Positions 1-7,793 of a stretch of DNA of 64,000 nt are shown here, in pieces (positions within the stretch are counted from its first letter, which is position 1; each line of letters starts with the position of its first letter). The notes below the pieces were generated by a model, which was given only the letters and a program-made list of their open reading frames with translations, was not told the DNA's origin and did not search any database. The translations under genes were made by a program, and so were the position numbers. This DNA is from Deltaproteobacteria bacterium. Its GTDB lineage: Bacteria > Myxococcota > Kuafuiibacteriia > Kuafuiibacteriales > Kuafuiibacteriaceae. The stretch covers positions 128,515 to 192,514 of the forward strand of contig JACKEN010000012.1 of the NCBI GenBank assembly GCA_020632995.1. The letters are read 5' to 3'.

Positions 1-198
1 GGTGAGGGCGGTGGCCGCCACCATGCTCTGGGTGGCGCGGGCCCAGCCGTAGATCGACAGCACGAGCACGGCCAGGCCCACCCCGGCGCCGACGAAGGGG
101 CGGCGCTCGCCAGCCAGGAAGGCCAGGGCACGGCCGGCCACCAGGGTGAGGCCCAAGGTGACCAGGCCCAGGAGCGCGCCGAGCATGCCCACGCTCAT
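1..198 (-). CDS. Membrane protein, N-terminal part only
   Basis: The minus strand reads from an ATG at 198 to the window edge as 66 codons with no stop. The product begins MSVGMLGALLGLV and has two hydrophobic stretches (about residues 3-28 and 36-50) separated by a short charged loop, GERRP. It therefore looks like the start of an integral membrane protein. The frame stays open upstream, so an earlier TTG start near 222 is possible. The rest of the gene lies outside the window and I do not recognise the family. Confidence 0.45.
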   Translation of the reverse strand, partial: MSVGMLGALLGLVTLGLTLVAGRALAFLAGERRPFVGAGVGLAVLVLSIYGWARATQSMVAATALT

Positions 199-306
199 GC
201 CCCAGGCGCTGGAGCGAGGCAACCCGACGGCGGTGAGCGAGGCCGGCGCGGCGCAGACCGTGATCGGTGGCGTCCTCAGCGGTCGTCCGGCCTCGCATCC
301 TGCCGC

Positions 307-460
307 TGCCTCCTGCGGCCTAGCATCCTGCGGGCTGCATCCTGCGGGCTGCATCCTGCGGCCTGCATCCTGCGGCCTGCCTCCTGCGGCCTGCATCCTG
401 TGGCCTGCATCCTGTGGCCTGCATCCTGCGGCCTGCATCCTGTGGCCTGCAGCCTGTCTC
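307..460. repeat. Tandem heptamer array 1 (CCTGCNN units)
   Basis: About eleven copies of a 14-base unit, TGCATCCTGCGGCC, lie head to tail with single-base variants. Each unit is two heptamers, CCTGCAT and CCTGCGG, so CCTGC recurs nearly every 7 bases; one extra base near 321 breaks the register. It lies in the gene-free spacer 199-732. Further along, a CTGAAGC heptamer is doubled around 460-474. The period is not a multiple of three and no convincing gene covers it. Confidence 0.85.
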
Positions 461-566
461 TGAAGCCTGAAGCCCTCGCCCGCACTCGACCTCAACCTCA
501 ACGCTCCGCCAGGACCGCCCACTGCAGCGCTCTCGCCGCAGCCCCGGTGGCCCCAGGCATCAGAGA

Positions 567-657
567 CAGGCCGCAGGTCTCAGGTCTCAGAGCTCAGGTC
601 TCACGTCTCAGGCCGCAGGTCTCAGAGCTCAGAGCTCAGGCTGCAGGATCCAGGGCG
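567..657. repeat. Tandem heptamer array 2 (CAGGTCT-like units)
   Basis: Thirteen consecutive 7-base units can be laid out from CAGGCCG at 567. The main forms are CAGGTCT, CAGAGCT and CAGGCCG, with CACGTCT, CAGGCTG, CAGGATC and CAGGGCG as variants. It shares the 7-base period of the array at 307-460 but not its main unit, and sits in the same spacer. I see no gene in the remaining parts of 199-732. Confidence 0.75.
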
Positions 658-732
658 CGCGCTCCAGAGCTCGGACGCCCGGGCGCGTGCACCAGCCTCG
701 GCGCGCTTCCCGTCGCGTCGCCCTCGTCGGCA

Positions 733-2049
733 CTACCGGACGACGAGCTCCTCCTTGGCCTTGCGCAAGGCAGCTTCCACCGCCTCGGCCAGGCGGTTGA
801 TCTCGACCTCGGTCATCGGGGTGGAGAGGGCGCCGGCCGCGCTGTAGATGGTGAGGATCCCGTCGTCGTTGAGGGCGTCGATGAACGCCCGGTGGGCGTG
901 GCGCTCCTCGGTGGTGGGGAAGGCGCTCCTGTAGTCCCGCGGGGCCTCGGCCTTGAAGTGGAGCTTGAACATCGAGCCGGTGCCGGTGACGCTGGCCGGC
1001 GCCCCCGAGGCCGAGATCGCCTCCCTGAGGCGCGCCCGGGTCAGCTCCCCCAGCGCGTTGAGGCGCGCCACCGCCGCCGCGTCGAACAGCTCCATCGCGG
1101 TGAGGCCCGCGGTCATGGTGATCGGGTTGGCGGAGAAGGTGCCGGAGTGGGGCAGCCGCGGGCCGTAGGGCCCGGGGATGAACACCGCCATCGTCTCGTC
1201 GCGGCCCGCGATCGCGCCGACCGGGAAGCCGCCGCCGATGATCTTGCCCATCGTCGTGAAGTCGGGGCGCACCTTGTACCGGGTCTGCATTCCGCCGACC
1301 TCGGTGCGGAAGGTGATGACCTCGTCGAACACCAGGAGCGCGCCGTCGTCGCGGGTCCACTTCCACAGGGCGCGGATGAAGTTCTCGTCCGCCGGGATGA
1401 GCCCGGCCCGGTGGGGCATGGGGTCGATGAGGACACAGGCCAGCTCGCCCCGGTGCTCATCGAGGATGGCGCAGGCGGCGTCGGGGTCGTTGAAGGGGAT
1501 GATCACCACGTCGTGCAGGATGCCTTGCGGGGTGCCCATGGCCAGGGGCACCGCGTTGGGGTGGTTGCGCTCGCCCCAGCTGTGGGGCGCGGGCTCCTGG
1601 CTCACCTCGGCGAAGTCGTAGGCGCCGTGGTAGGTGCCCTCGACCTTCGCGATCTTGGGGCGCCCGGTGTGGGCGCGGGCGGCCTTGATCGCCGCCATCA
1701 CCGCCTCGGTGCCCGAGTTCACGAAGCGCACCTTGTCGAAGGAGGGCGAGCGGCCCACCAGGTGCCTCGCGAAGTCGATCTCGGTCTCGGTCGCCATGGT
1801 GAAGGCGGTGCCCTTGGCGAGCTGCTCGGTCACCGCGGCCACGATGGCGGGGTGGGCGTGCCCATGGATGAGCGACGCCATGTTGTTGGCGAAGTCGATG
1901 CGGTCCACGCCGTCGACGTCGACGGTGCGACAGCCGGTGGCGTGGTGGTTGTAGAAGGGGTGGGGCTTCCTCAGCAGGGTGTTCCGGCTGACTCCGCCCG
2001 GGAGGTACTTCTGGGCCTCCAGGAACAGCTCGGCGCTACGGCTACTCAT
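733..2049 (-). CDS. HemL-like class III aminotransferase, possibly acting on a beta-amino acid
   Basis: A PLP-dependent fold-type I enzyme of the glutamate-1-semialdehyde aminomutase / class III aminotransferase family, about 438 residues and full length. The PLP lysine is visible in the motif TTMGKIIGGGFPVGA, with FDEVITFR upstream. I chose the ATG at 2049 because AGAGGA lies 7 bases before it; an in-frame ATG at 2067 also exists. It slightly overlaps the scoB stop and is last in a kamA-scoA-scoB operon. The context argues against tetrapyrrole synthesis. Class III enzymes of this subgroup include beta-amino-acid transaminases, which would fit between an aminomutase and a 3-oxoacid CoA-transferase. 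The family is firm; the substrate is inference. Confidence 0.85.
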   Translation of the reverse strand: MSSRSAELFLEAQKYLPGGVSRNTLLRKPHPFYNHHATGCRTVDVDGVDRIDFANNMASLIHGHAHPAIVAAVTEQLAKGTAFTMATETEIDFARHLVGRSPSFDKVRFVNSGTEAVMAAIKAARAHTGRPKIAKVEGTYHGAYDFAEVSQEPAPHSWGERNHPNAVPLAMGTPQGILHDVVIIPFNDPDAACAILDEHRGELACVLIDPMPHRAGLIPADENFIRALWKWTRDDGALLVFDEVITFRTEVGGMQTRYKVRPDFTTMGKIIGGGFPVGAIAGRDETMAVFIPGPYGPRLPHSGTFSANPITMTAGLTAMELFDAAAVARLNALGELTRARLREAISASGAPASVTGTGSMFKLHFKAEAPRDYRSAFPTTEERHAHRAFIDALNDDGILTIYSAAGALSTPMTEVEINRLAEAVEAALRKAKEELVVR

Positions 2050-2692
2050 TGTCTGGTCCTCTGGCATTCAGGGGTGCGCCCGTGCGCGCGCGGACGTACG
2101 CCTCGGTCACCCCGGGGGCCAGCTCCACGAGCTGGAAGCCGTCGGGGGTGACCTCTACGACGGCGAGGTCGGTGTAGACGCGTGAGACCACGCGTTGGCC
2201 GGTGAGGGGATAGGTGCAGCGCTCCACCAGCTTGGGCTCGCCCTCCTTGGTGGTGTGCTGGGTGATGACGAGGATGGTCTTCACCCCCGCCACCAGGTCC
2301 ATGGCCCCGCCCACCGCGGGGATGGCCCCGGGCTCGCCGGTGGACCAGTTGGCGAGGTCGCCGTTTCGCGCAACCTGCATTGCGCCGAGCACGCACACGT
2401 CGAGGTGGCCGCCGCGGATCATGGTGAAGCTGTCGGCGTGGTGGAAGAACGCGGCGCCGGGCACCGCGGTCACCGGCTTCTTCCCCGCGTTGATCAGCTC
2501 CGGGTCCTCCTCGCCCGCGGGGGGCGGCGGGCCCATGCCCAACAGGCCGTTCTCGGTGTGGTAGATGAACTCGCGGCCCTCGGGGACGTAGCGGGCCACC
2601 AGCTCGGGCAGCCCGATGCCCAGGTTCACGTAGGAACCGTCCGCGATATCGGCGGCGCACCGGGCCGCCATCTGCTCCCGGGTCCAGCTCAT
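2042..2692 (-). CDS. scoB: 3-oxoacid CoA-transferase subunit B
   Basis: Subunit B of a two-subunit SCOT/PcaIJ-type CoA-transferase, which moves CoA from succinyl-CoA to a 3-oxo acid; 216 residues, normal size. The catalytic glutamate is E47 in HTENGLLGMGP, and the GIGLP segment lies near residue 25. The ATG at 2692 overlaps the stop of scoA (ATGA), indicating translational coupling. A longer reading upstream of this start is only the shadow of scoA in another frame. With scoA it should act in the cytoplasm on the product of the neighbouring aminotransferase, although acetoacetate or 3-oxoadipate are alternatives. Confidence 0.9.
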   Translation of the reverse strand: MSWTREQMAARCAADIADGSYVNLGIGLPELVARYVPEGREFIYHTENGLLGMGPPPPAGEEDPELINAGKKPVTAVPGAAFFHHADSFTMIRGGHLDVCVLGAMQVARNGDLANWSTGEPGAIPAVGGAMDLVAGVKTILVITQHTTKEGEPKLVERCTYPLTGQRVVSRVYTDLAVVEVTPDGFQLVELAPGVTEAYVRARTGAPLNARGPDNE

Positions 2693-3398
2693 GGGTAACT
2701 CCTGTTGGCGGCGATGAGGTCCGACTCCTCCTCGGGGTTCGCGACCTCGACCACGCGGTCCACGAAGATGCCGGGGGTGACGACGTGCTCGGGGTCGATC
2801 TCGCCCGGGGCCACCACCCGACGCGCCTGAACGATGGTGGTCTTCGCCGCCATCGCCATCACCGGGCCGAAGTTCCGCGCCGTCTTGTTGAAGGTCAGGT
2901 TGCCCATGCGGTCCGCGGTCTCGGCCTTGATGAGGGCGAAGTCCGCCTTCAGCCACCGCTCCATCACGTAGGCGCGCCCTCGAACTCACGGAGCTCCTTG
3001 CCCTCCGCGAGCGGGGTGCCCACCGCGGTGGGGGTGTAGAAGGCCGGGATCCCCGCCGCGCCCGCCCGCAGGCGCTCGGCCAGGGTGCCCTGGGGCACCA
3101 GCTCCAGCTCGATCTTCCCCGCGCGGTAGAGCTCCGGGAACACCTTGGAGTTCGACGACCGCGGGTAGGAGCAGATCATCTTCCTGACCTGCCCGTTCTT
3201 GATCAGCGCGGCCAGCCCCACGTCGCCGTTGCCGGTGTTGTTGTTGACCGCGGTGAGGTCCTTCACCCCGAGGTCGATCAGGGCGTGGATCAGCTCGATG
3301 GGCCCACCGGCGGAGCCGAAGCCGCCGATGAGCACCACCGCGCCGTCGTGGATGACGGAGACCGCCTCCGCCACCGAGGTGACGGTCTTGTCGATCAT
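2689..3398 (-). CDS. scoA: 3-oxoacid CoA-transferase subunit A, frameshifted
   Basis: Partner of scoB. The first part (ATG at 3398) carries the typical GGFGSAGGP and NNNTGNGDVGL motifs and runs to AEGKELREFEG. The continuation, RWLKADFALIKAETADRMG, lies in another frame from about 2967. Restoring one base in the GGCGCGCC stretch around 2972-2978 would rejoin them as a normal subunit of roughly 235 residues. The start overlaps the kamA stop (ATGA) and the end overlaps scoB. Both halves are well conserved, so a sequencing deletion or a very recent mutation is more likely than old decay. Confidence 0.85.
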
Positions 3399-4963
3399 GA
3401 CGTCGCCTTGGCTCCGATGCGGGTCAGCGCGTCGTTAAGGTGCGCCTCGATCGCCTTCAGCTCGTCGGCGAAGAAGAACGCCTCGGTGTCGTAGGGCTGA
3501 AGGAGCGCCACGTTGTTGGTGGCGTCGTCGAACTTCGCGAGGAACACCTTGTCGAGCCAGGCCATGTTGCGGCCCTCGGTGAACTTCAGCGCGAACACCG
3601 TCTCGCCCTTCACCTCGGCCCGCCCCAGGATCGAGATCTTGCCGGCGGAGGTGGTCATGGAGAGGTGCCGTGAGGGCCGGTTGATGGACGGCAGCGACCG
3701 GTAGATCAGGTCGAAGACCTGGTGCATCTCGGCCAGGGGCGCGGTGAAGTAGTGGTGCTCGCCGGTGGGGCGCGGGCAGTAGATCGAGTGGAAGCCCACC
3801 GAGAGGCAGCCCAGGATGTTGGCGAGGTCGATCCAGTTGTCGGCCGAGCGCTGGATGTCGATGCTGCCGTCCTCCTTCGGGAAGAGGCTGATGTGCTTCA
3901 TCATCGGGCTCTGGCTGCGGAGCACCACGTGGTGGGCCTGCAGGCGCCGGATGGCCGCGATGGTCAGCGGGTTCAGGACCTCGCGCGGGGTGGAGAAGTG
4001 GGCCATCCACGCCACCTGGATCCCGTGGGCGTAGAGCCGATCGAACAGCGCCAGCATGCCGTCGTACTTGCCGTTCAGCACCAGCTCCGGCTGGTAGGTG
4101 AGGGCGCGGGTGCCGAGGCGCACCGTCTTCACGTGGCGCAGGGTCGGGTCGTCGATGATCGGGGTGACGTAGCGCTCGAAGCGGGCCGCGGGCATGAACC
4201 CCGCGTCGCCGCCGGTGATCAACAGGTCGTTCACCTCGGGGTGCTGGCGCAGGTAGGTGTGCACCGCGTCGATGTCCTCCTGCAGGAACATGTCCTCGTC
4301 GCCCCGCACCTGCGCGTGCCGGAAGCAGTAGGTGCAGAACGAGAAGCAGTGCTGGGTGGACTTGTCGAAGATCAGCGCCACCTGCGGGTACTTGTGCTGG
4401 CTACCTTGCAGCAGCTCCACGTCGCCCGCCTCGGTGGTGAACCAGGGCTTGTTGAGCTGCTGGTTCCCGTCGTGGGGGTTGGTGTTCCGCATGTGCTCGG
4501 CCGCGATGGCCTTCCTCGCCTCGCGGGTCGTGGCGTTCGCGTACGCCTCGACCACCGCGGGGTCGATCATCCCGGGCTGGGGGAAGACGAGCTGGAAGAT
4601 GCTGTCCCGCTGGAAGTTCTTCCAGTCGATGCTGTTCAGGGTGTGGCGGGTGGCGAGGAAGCGGTAGACGTCGATGAAGAGCTCCCGCTCGTCCTGGTGG
4701 CCGATGTCGATGCCGTGGCGCTCCAGGATCTCGACCACCTCACGGAAGCCGCTGAGCCCGGTGTAGTTCGCCTTGCCGGTGAACATCGGCGGCTCGGTGC
4801 GCTCGAGGCTGGAGTGCTGCGGCCACAGGGCGTGGAGGCGATCCACCAGCCCCTGCGGCAAGAGGCCCTCCTCCTCGATGATGTGGAGGGCCTCCTCGTG
4901 ATCTCCCCGCGGCGACACCGTGGGGCCTTGAGCGATCTTCAGGGTGGGGGCGGTCTCCAACAT
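3395..4963 (-). CDS. KamA-family radical SAM aminomutase (lysine 2,3-aminomutase-like)
   Basis: A 522-residue radical SAM protein with the cluster motif C206-x3-C210-x2-C213 in CFSFCTYCFRH, followed by LLITGGDAGF. KamA enzymes use SAM, a 4Fe-4S cluster and PLP to shift an alpha-amino group to the beta carbon. It is about 100 residues longer than clostridial KamA, with an extra N-terminal region, and its tail lacks the cysteines that bind zinc in that enzyme. It may therefore act on a different amino acid. The ATG at 4963 has AAGGA 8 bases upstream. It is first of four overlapping genes, with both CoA-transferase subunits and an aminotransferase downstream, resembling the Bacillus yodT-yodS-yodR / kamA gene set. 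Confidence 0.85.
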   Translation of the reverse strand: MLETAPTLKIAQGPTVSPRGDHEEALHIIEEEGLLPQGLVDRLHALWPQHSSLERTEPPMFTGKANYTGLSGFREVVEILERHGIDIGHQDERELFIDVYRFLATRHTLNSIDWKNFQRDSIFQLVFPQPGMIDPAVVEAYANATTREARKAIAAEHMRNTNPHDGNQQLNKPWFTTEAGDVELLQGSQHKYPQVALIFDKSTQHCFSFCTYCFRHAQVRGDEDMFLQEDIDAVHTYLRQHPEVNDLLITGGDAGFMPAARFERYVTPIIDDPTLRHVKTVRLGTRALTYQPELVLNGKYDGMLALFDRLYAHGIQVAWMAHFSTPREVLNPLTIAAIRRLQAHHVVLRSQSPMMKHISLFPKEDGSIDIQRSADNWIDLANILGCLSVGFHSIYCPRPTGEHHYFTAPLAEMHQVFDLIYRSLPSINRPSRHLSMTTSAGKISILGRAEVKGETVFALKFTEGRNMAWLDKVFLAKFDDATNNVALLQPYDTEAFFFADELKAIEAHLNDALTRIGAKATS

Positions 4964-5096
4964 GGGTCGGATCCTTCGCCCGCCCAGGACGGGTGTACAG
5001 GACGAAGCACGGCGTCCTGGGTGTTTCCCCGGAAGGTGCCAGATTTCGAGGCACCTGCCGTGGGGGCCTGCGCGCGGGTTTGACTTGGCTCCTGGG

Positions 5097-6425
5097 CTAC
5101 TCGCTCCGGGTGGCGGCGTGGCTGGGGCCGGCGGCCCGGGTGGCCAGCGCGGGGGCGAGGCCCAGGCCCACGAGGCAGGCGAGCACCAGGCTCAGGACCA
5201 GGCGCTCGCGCCCGAGGAGGTCCTGCTTGGGGTTTCGGGCCGGGGTGCCGTTGAAGAGGGCGAAGAACGCCTTCACCACCGTCACCCCGTTCAGCGCGGT
5301 GGCCGCCACCATCATCAGGCCCAGGCTCGGGAACTGCCCCACCGTGCCCTGCATCAGCAGATCCTCGGCCACGAAGCCGACGGTGGCGGGCAGGCCCACG
5401 CTGGCGAGGCCGAGCACCAGGAACGCGGCGGCGAGGCGCGGCGTCTCTGCAAGGCTGCCTGCGGGGCGCTCGAGGCTCTGGCGGCCCCGGCGCGCCTCGA
5501 GGGCGGCGAGGGCCATGGCGAAGCCGGCCGAGGCCAGGCCCACCGTCATCCAGGTGAGGGTGGCGCCGGTGCGGGCGACCTCGGAGCTGGTCTCGAGGCC
5601 GACCCCCACCAGCCCGCTCTGGGAGATGAAGAGGTAGGCCACCGCGCGCCGCGCGTTGGACTGGAACACGCCCATGAACGCGGCCCCCACCGCGGTGAGG
5701 GCGCTGATGATCGCCATGGCCTCACCGACCCCGGCGGAGGGGAGGATGTCGTTCTGGGACAGGTGCACCGCGACCCCGATCTGCGGGGCGACGAAGGCCA
5801 CCACCAGGCCCATCGGGGCGTCGTCCACCGCGGCGAGCAGCCACGAGTGCAGCGGCATCACCGCCTCACGGATCGCGAGGCCCACCGTGAGGACGACGAA
5901 GCCGGTGAGCGTGCCGCCGTCGCTCAGCAGGAAACAGCCGCTCGCAACCAGGCCTGCGCTCGGGAGCATGTAGAGGGCGAACATGCGGGCCGAGGCGCCC
6001 CGCTCGGAGGCGCGGCGGAGCTCGAGCCACACCGGCACCGCGCCGAGGGCCCAGGCGATGGCCACCACCGCGGGGTGCGGCATCGCGACGACGCCGCCCG
6101 CCGCCGCGGCCACCGCCATCATGCGGGCGATGCTCGCCGGCCGCGTCCCCACCGCGGGGGTCATGGCCACCGCCACGAAGCTCACCAGGCTGACGAAGGC
6201 GGGGGCCCACGCGAGGGCGGGGTCACGGCTGGCCACCTTCGACAGCGCCCACAGCGGGTCGTCGGCCGCGAGGAGGAGCGAGACGGGGGCGGTCGACGCA
6301 ATCAGGGTTGCGGCGGCGAGGAACCCGGCGCCGACCCGCCGGGCCGTCCGCACGTCGGTGGCCTGGTTGGCGAGCAGGGCCCCCACCGCGGGGAGGAGCA
6401 GGTAGGCGAGGGTCAGCAGGCTCAC
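5097..6425 (-). CDS. Second NuoL/M-like membrane subunit of the DAB inorganic-carbon system
   Basis: A 442-residue polytopic protein of the proton-translocating NADH dehydrogenase antiporter family (PF00361-like), starting at a GTG that overlaps the previous stop (GTGA). Many hydrophobic segments run through it. The conserved antiporter region reads GLAIREAVMPLHSWLLAAVD, where an Arg-Glu pair stands in for the usual GK. It may thus be a degenerate or structural subunit. Known DAB pairs have one such protein; here two are encoded in tandem after dabA. A separate Mrp- or hydrogenase-type function is possible but less likely given the neighbours. Confidence 0.75.
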   Translation of the reverse strand: MSLLTLAYLLLPAVGALLANQATDVRTARRVGAGFLAAATLIASTAPVSLLLAADDPLWALSKVASRDPALAWAPAFVSLVSFVAVAMTPAVGTRPASIARMMAVAAAAGGVVAMPHPAVVAIAWALGAVPVWLELRRASERGASARMFALYMLPSAGLVASGCFLLSDGGTLTGFVVLTVGLAIREAVMPLHSWLLAAVDDAPMGLVVAFVAPQIGVAVHLSQNDILPSAGVGEAMAIISALTAVGAAFMGVFQSNARRAVAYLFISQSGLVGVGLETSSEVARTGATLTWMTVGLASAGFAMALAALEARRGRQSLERPAGSLAETPRLAAAFLVLGLASVGLPATVGFVAEDLLMQGTVGQFPSLGLMMVAATALNGVTVVKAFFALFNGTPARNPKQDLLGRERLVLSLVLACLVGLGLAPALATRAAGPSHAATRSE

Positions 6426-7793
6426 GACGACGCCTCGATGTCCTGAGAGGTCTCCACCGCCTGGGCGCGCGGGCCCTCGGGCGGGCCCGCGAAGGCGGAC
6501 AGCCACGCGCGCTCCAGCCGGTCGAGCAGCCGCGCGAGCCGGGCGAAGGGCGCGACCACGAAGTGCACGAGGACGGCGTCGAGGTAGCCGCGCTCGAGGG
6601 CGAGCCGGTAGAGCCAGGGTTGGAGCGCCCTGGGCACCAGGCGCTCGAGGTGGCCGCCGGGGTGGGGCAGGGCCGAGCCCACCGCCCGCTCCATGTTGTG
6701 CTGGTCGTGCAGGAGGCTGGGGGAGCGCAGGATCTGGAGGCTCCGATAGGACGCGTGGCCCACCACGTGGACCAGGGCGAGGAACCGGAGGCCGAGCGCG
6801 ATCTCCATGAAGATCACGCCGACCTGGGTCATGGAGGCGTAGGCGAGGGCGCTCTTGATGTCGGACTGCACGCGCCCGACGACGGTGCCGTGCAAGGCGG
6901 TGAGCAGGCCGATGGTGAACACCGCCCCCGCCACCCACGGTGAGGCCTCGAGCAGGGTGGCGCTCCTGAGGAGCAGATACGGCCCGAGGTGGATCGAGAG
7001 GGCGCCGTAGAAGATGGCGCTCGAGGTGGTTGGGCCCTCCATGGCGCGGGGCAGCCAGCCGCCGAGCGGCACCTGCGCCGACTTGCCCAGGGTGGCCAGC
7101 AGGATGAAGAGCCCCGCCGTCACCACCGGCACGTGGGTGACGTCGATGCTGGCCCACTGGCCGGACACGTCGACGAAGGCCGAGGTGCCCGCGGTGTGGT
7201 GGAGCCACACCACGGCGGACAGGAGCCCGGCGTCGCAGAGGCGGTAGGTGATGAAGGCCCGCAGGCCGTGCCGCACCGGCGCGGGCCGGTGGTCGAAGAA
7301 GGCCACGAGGAGGGCGGAGCTCAGGCCCACCAGCTCCCAGCCCATGAAGATGAGATCGAGGCTCCCCGCCAGCACCACCAGCACCACTCCGGCGCCGAGC
7401 ACCGACAGGAGGAGGAAGAAGCGGGCGAAGCGGGCCTCCCGGTGCAGGTAGCGTTGCGAGAACGCGCCGACCAGGCCCACCAGGCCGGTGCCGAAGACCG
7501 CGAAGGGCACCGAGAGCCGGTCCAGGACCAGCGCGACCTCGAACTCGTAGTGGCCGACCGAGAACCAGGTGCCGAGGGGCACTCGGACCTCGTCCACGTC
7601 GTGCACGACCATGCCGCCCGCCGTCGCGAGCCCGGCCAGGGTAGCGCCGCCGAACGCGGTGGCCACCACGGCCCAGATCACCGCCTCCGGGACGTCGTCG
7701 AAGAACCACAGGAGGACGGCGAGGATCAGCACCGCAGGTGACCGGGAGGGCCAGGATGGCGAAGGCCATGCTGGCGAGGAGCGTCTCGATCAC
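6422..7793 (-). CDS. dabB: DabB-like NuoL-family proton channel, frameshifted near the start
   Basis: A membrane protein of the NuoL/MpsA type. DabB partners with DabA to drive uptake of CO2 or bicarbonate with a cation gradient. Antiporter signatures are intact: the glutamate of TM5 in FMGWELVGLSSALL and the lysine of TM7 in ATLGKSAQVPLGGWLP. Translation should begin at the GTG at 7793, overlapping the dabA stop (GTGA), and read VIETLLASMAFAILALPV. The main frame is entered only after about 7738, next to GTCACCTGCGG, so one extra base seems to split the first membrane helix. A restart at the GTG at 7732 would give a shortened 436-residue protein. Confidence 0.8.

Noticed and set aside
307..460. 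Possible CRISPR array
   Set aside because: Units are only 7 or 14 bases, directly abutting, with no unique spacers and no cas genes.
400..2151. Long forward open frame of 583 codons opposite the aminotransferase
   Set aside because: It is the antisense shadow of a well-conserved gene in GC-rich DNA, has repetitive low-complexity composition and starts inside the tandem repeats.
3722..5083. Long forward open frame opposite the KamA-like gene
   Set aside because: Antisense shadow of a clear radical SAM gene; Val/Arg/Gly/His-rich composition without motifs.
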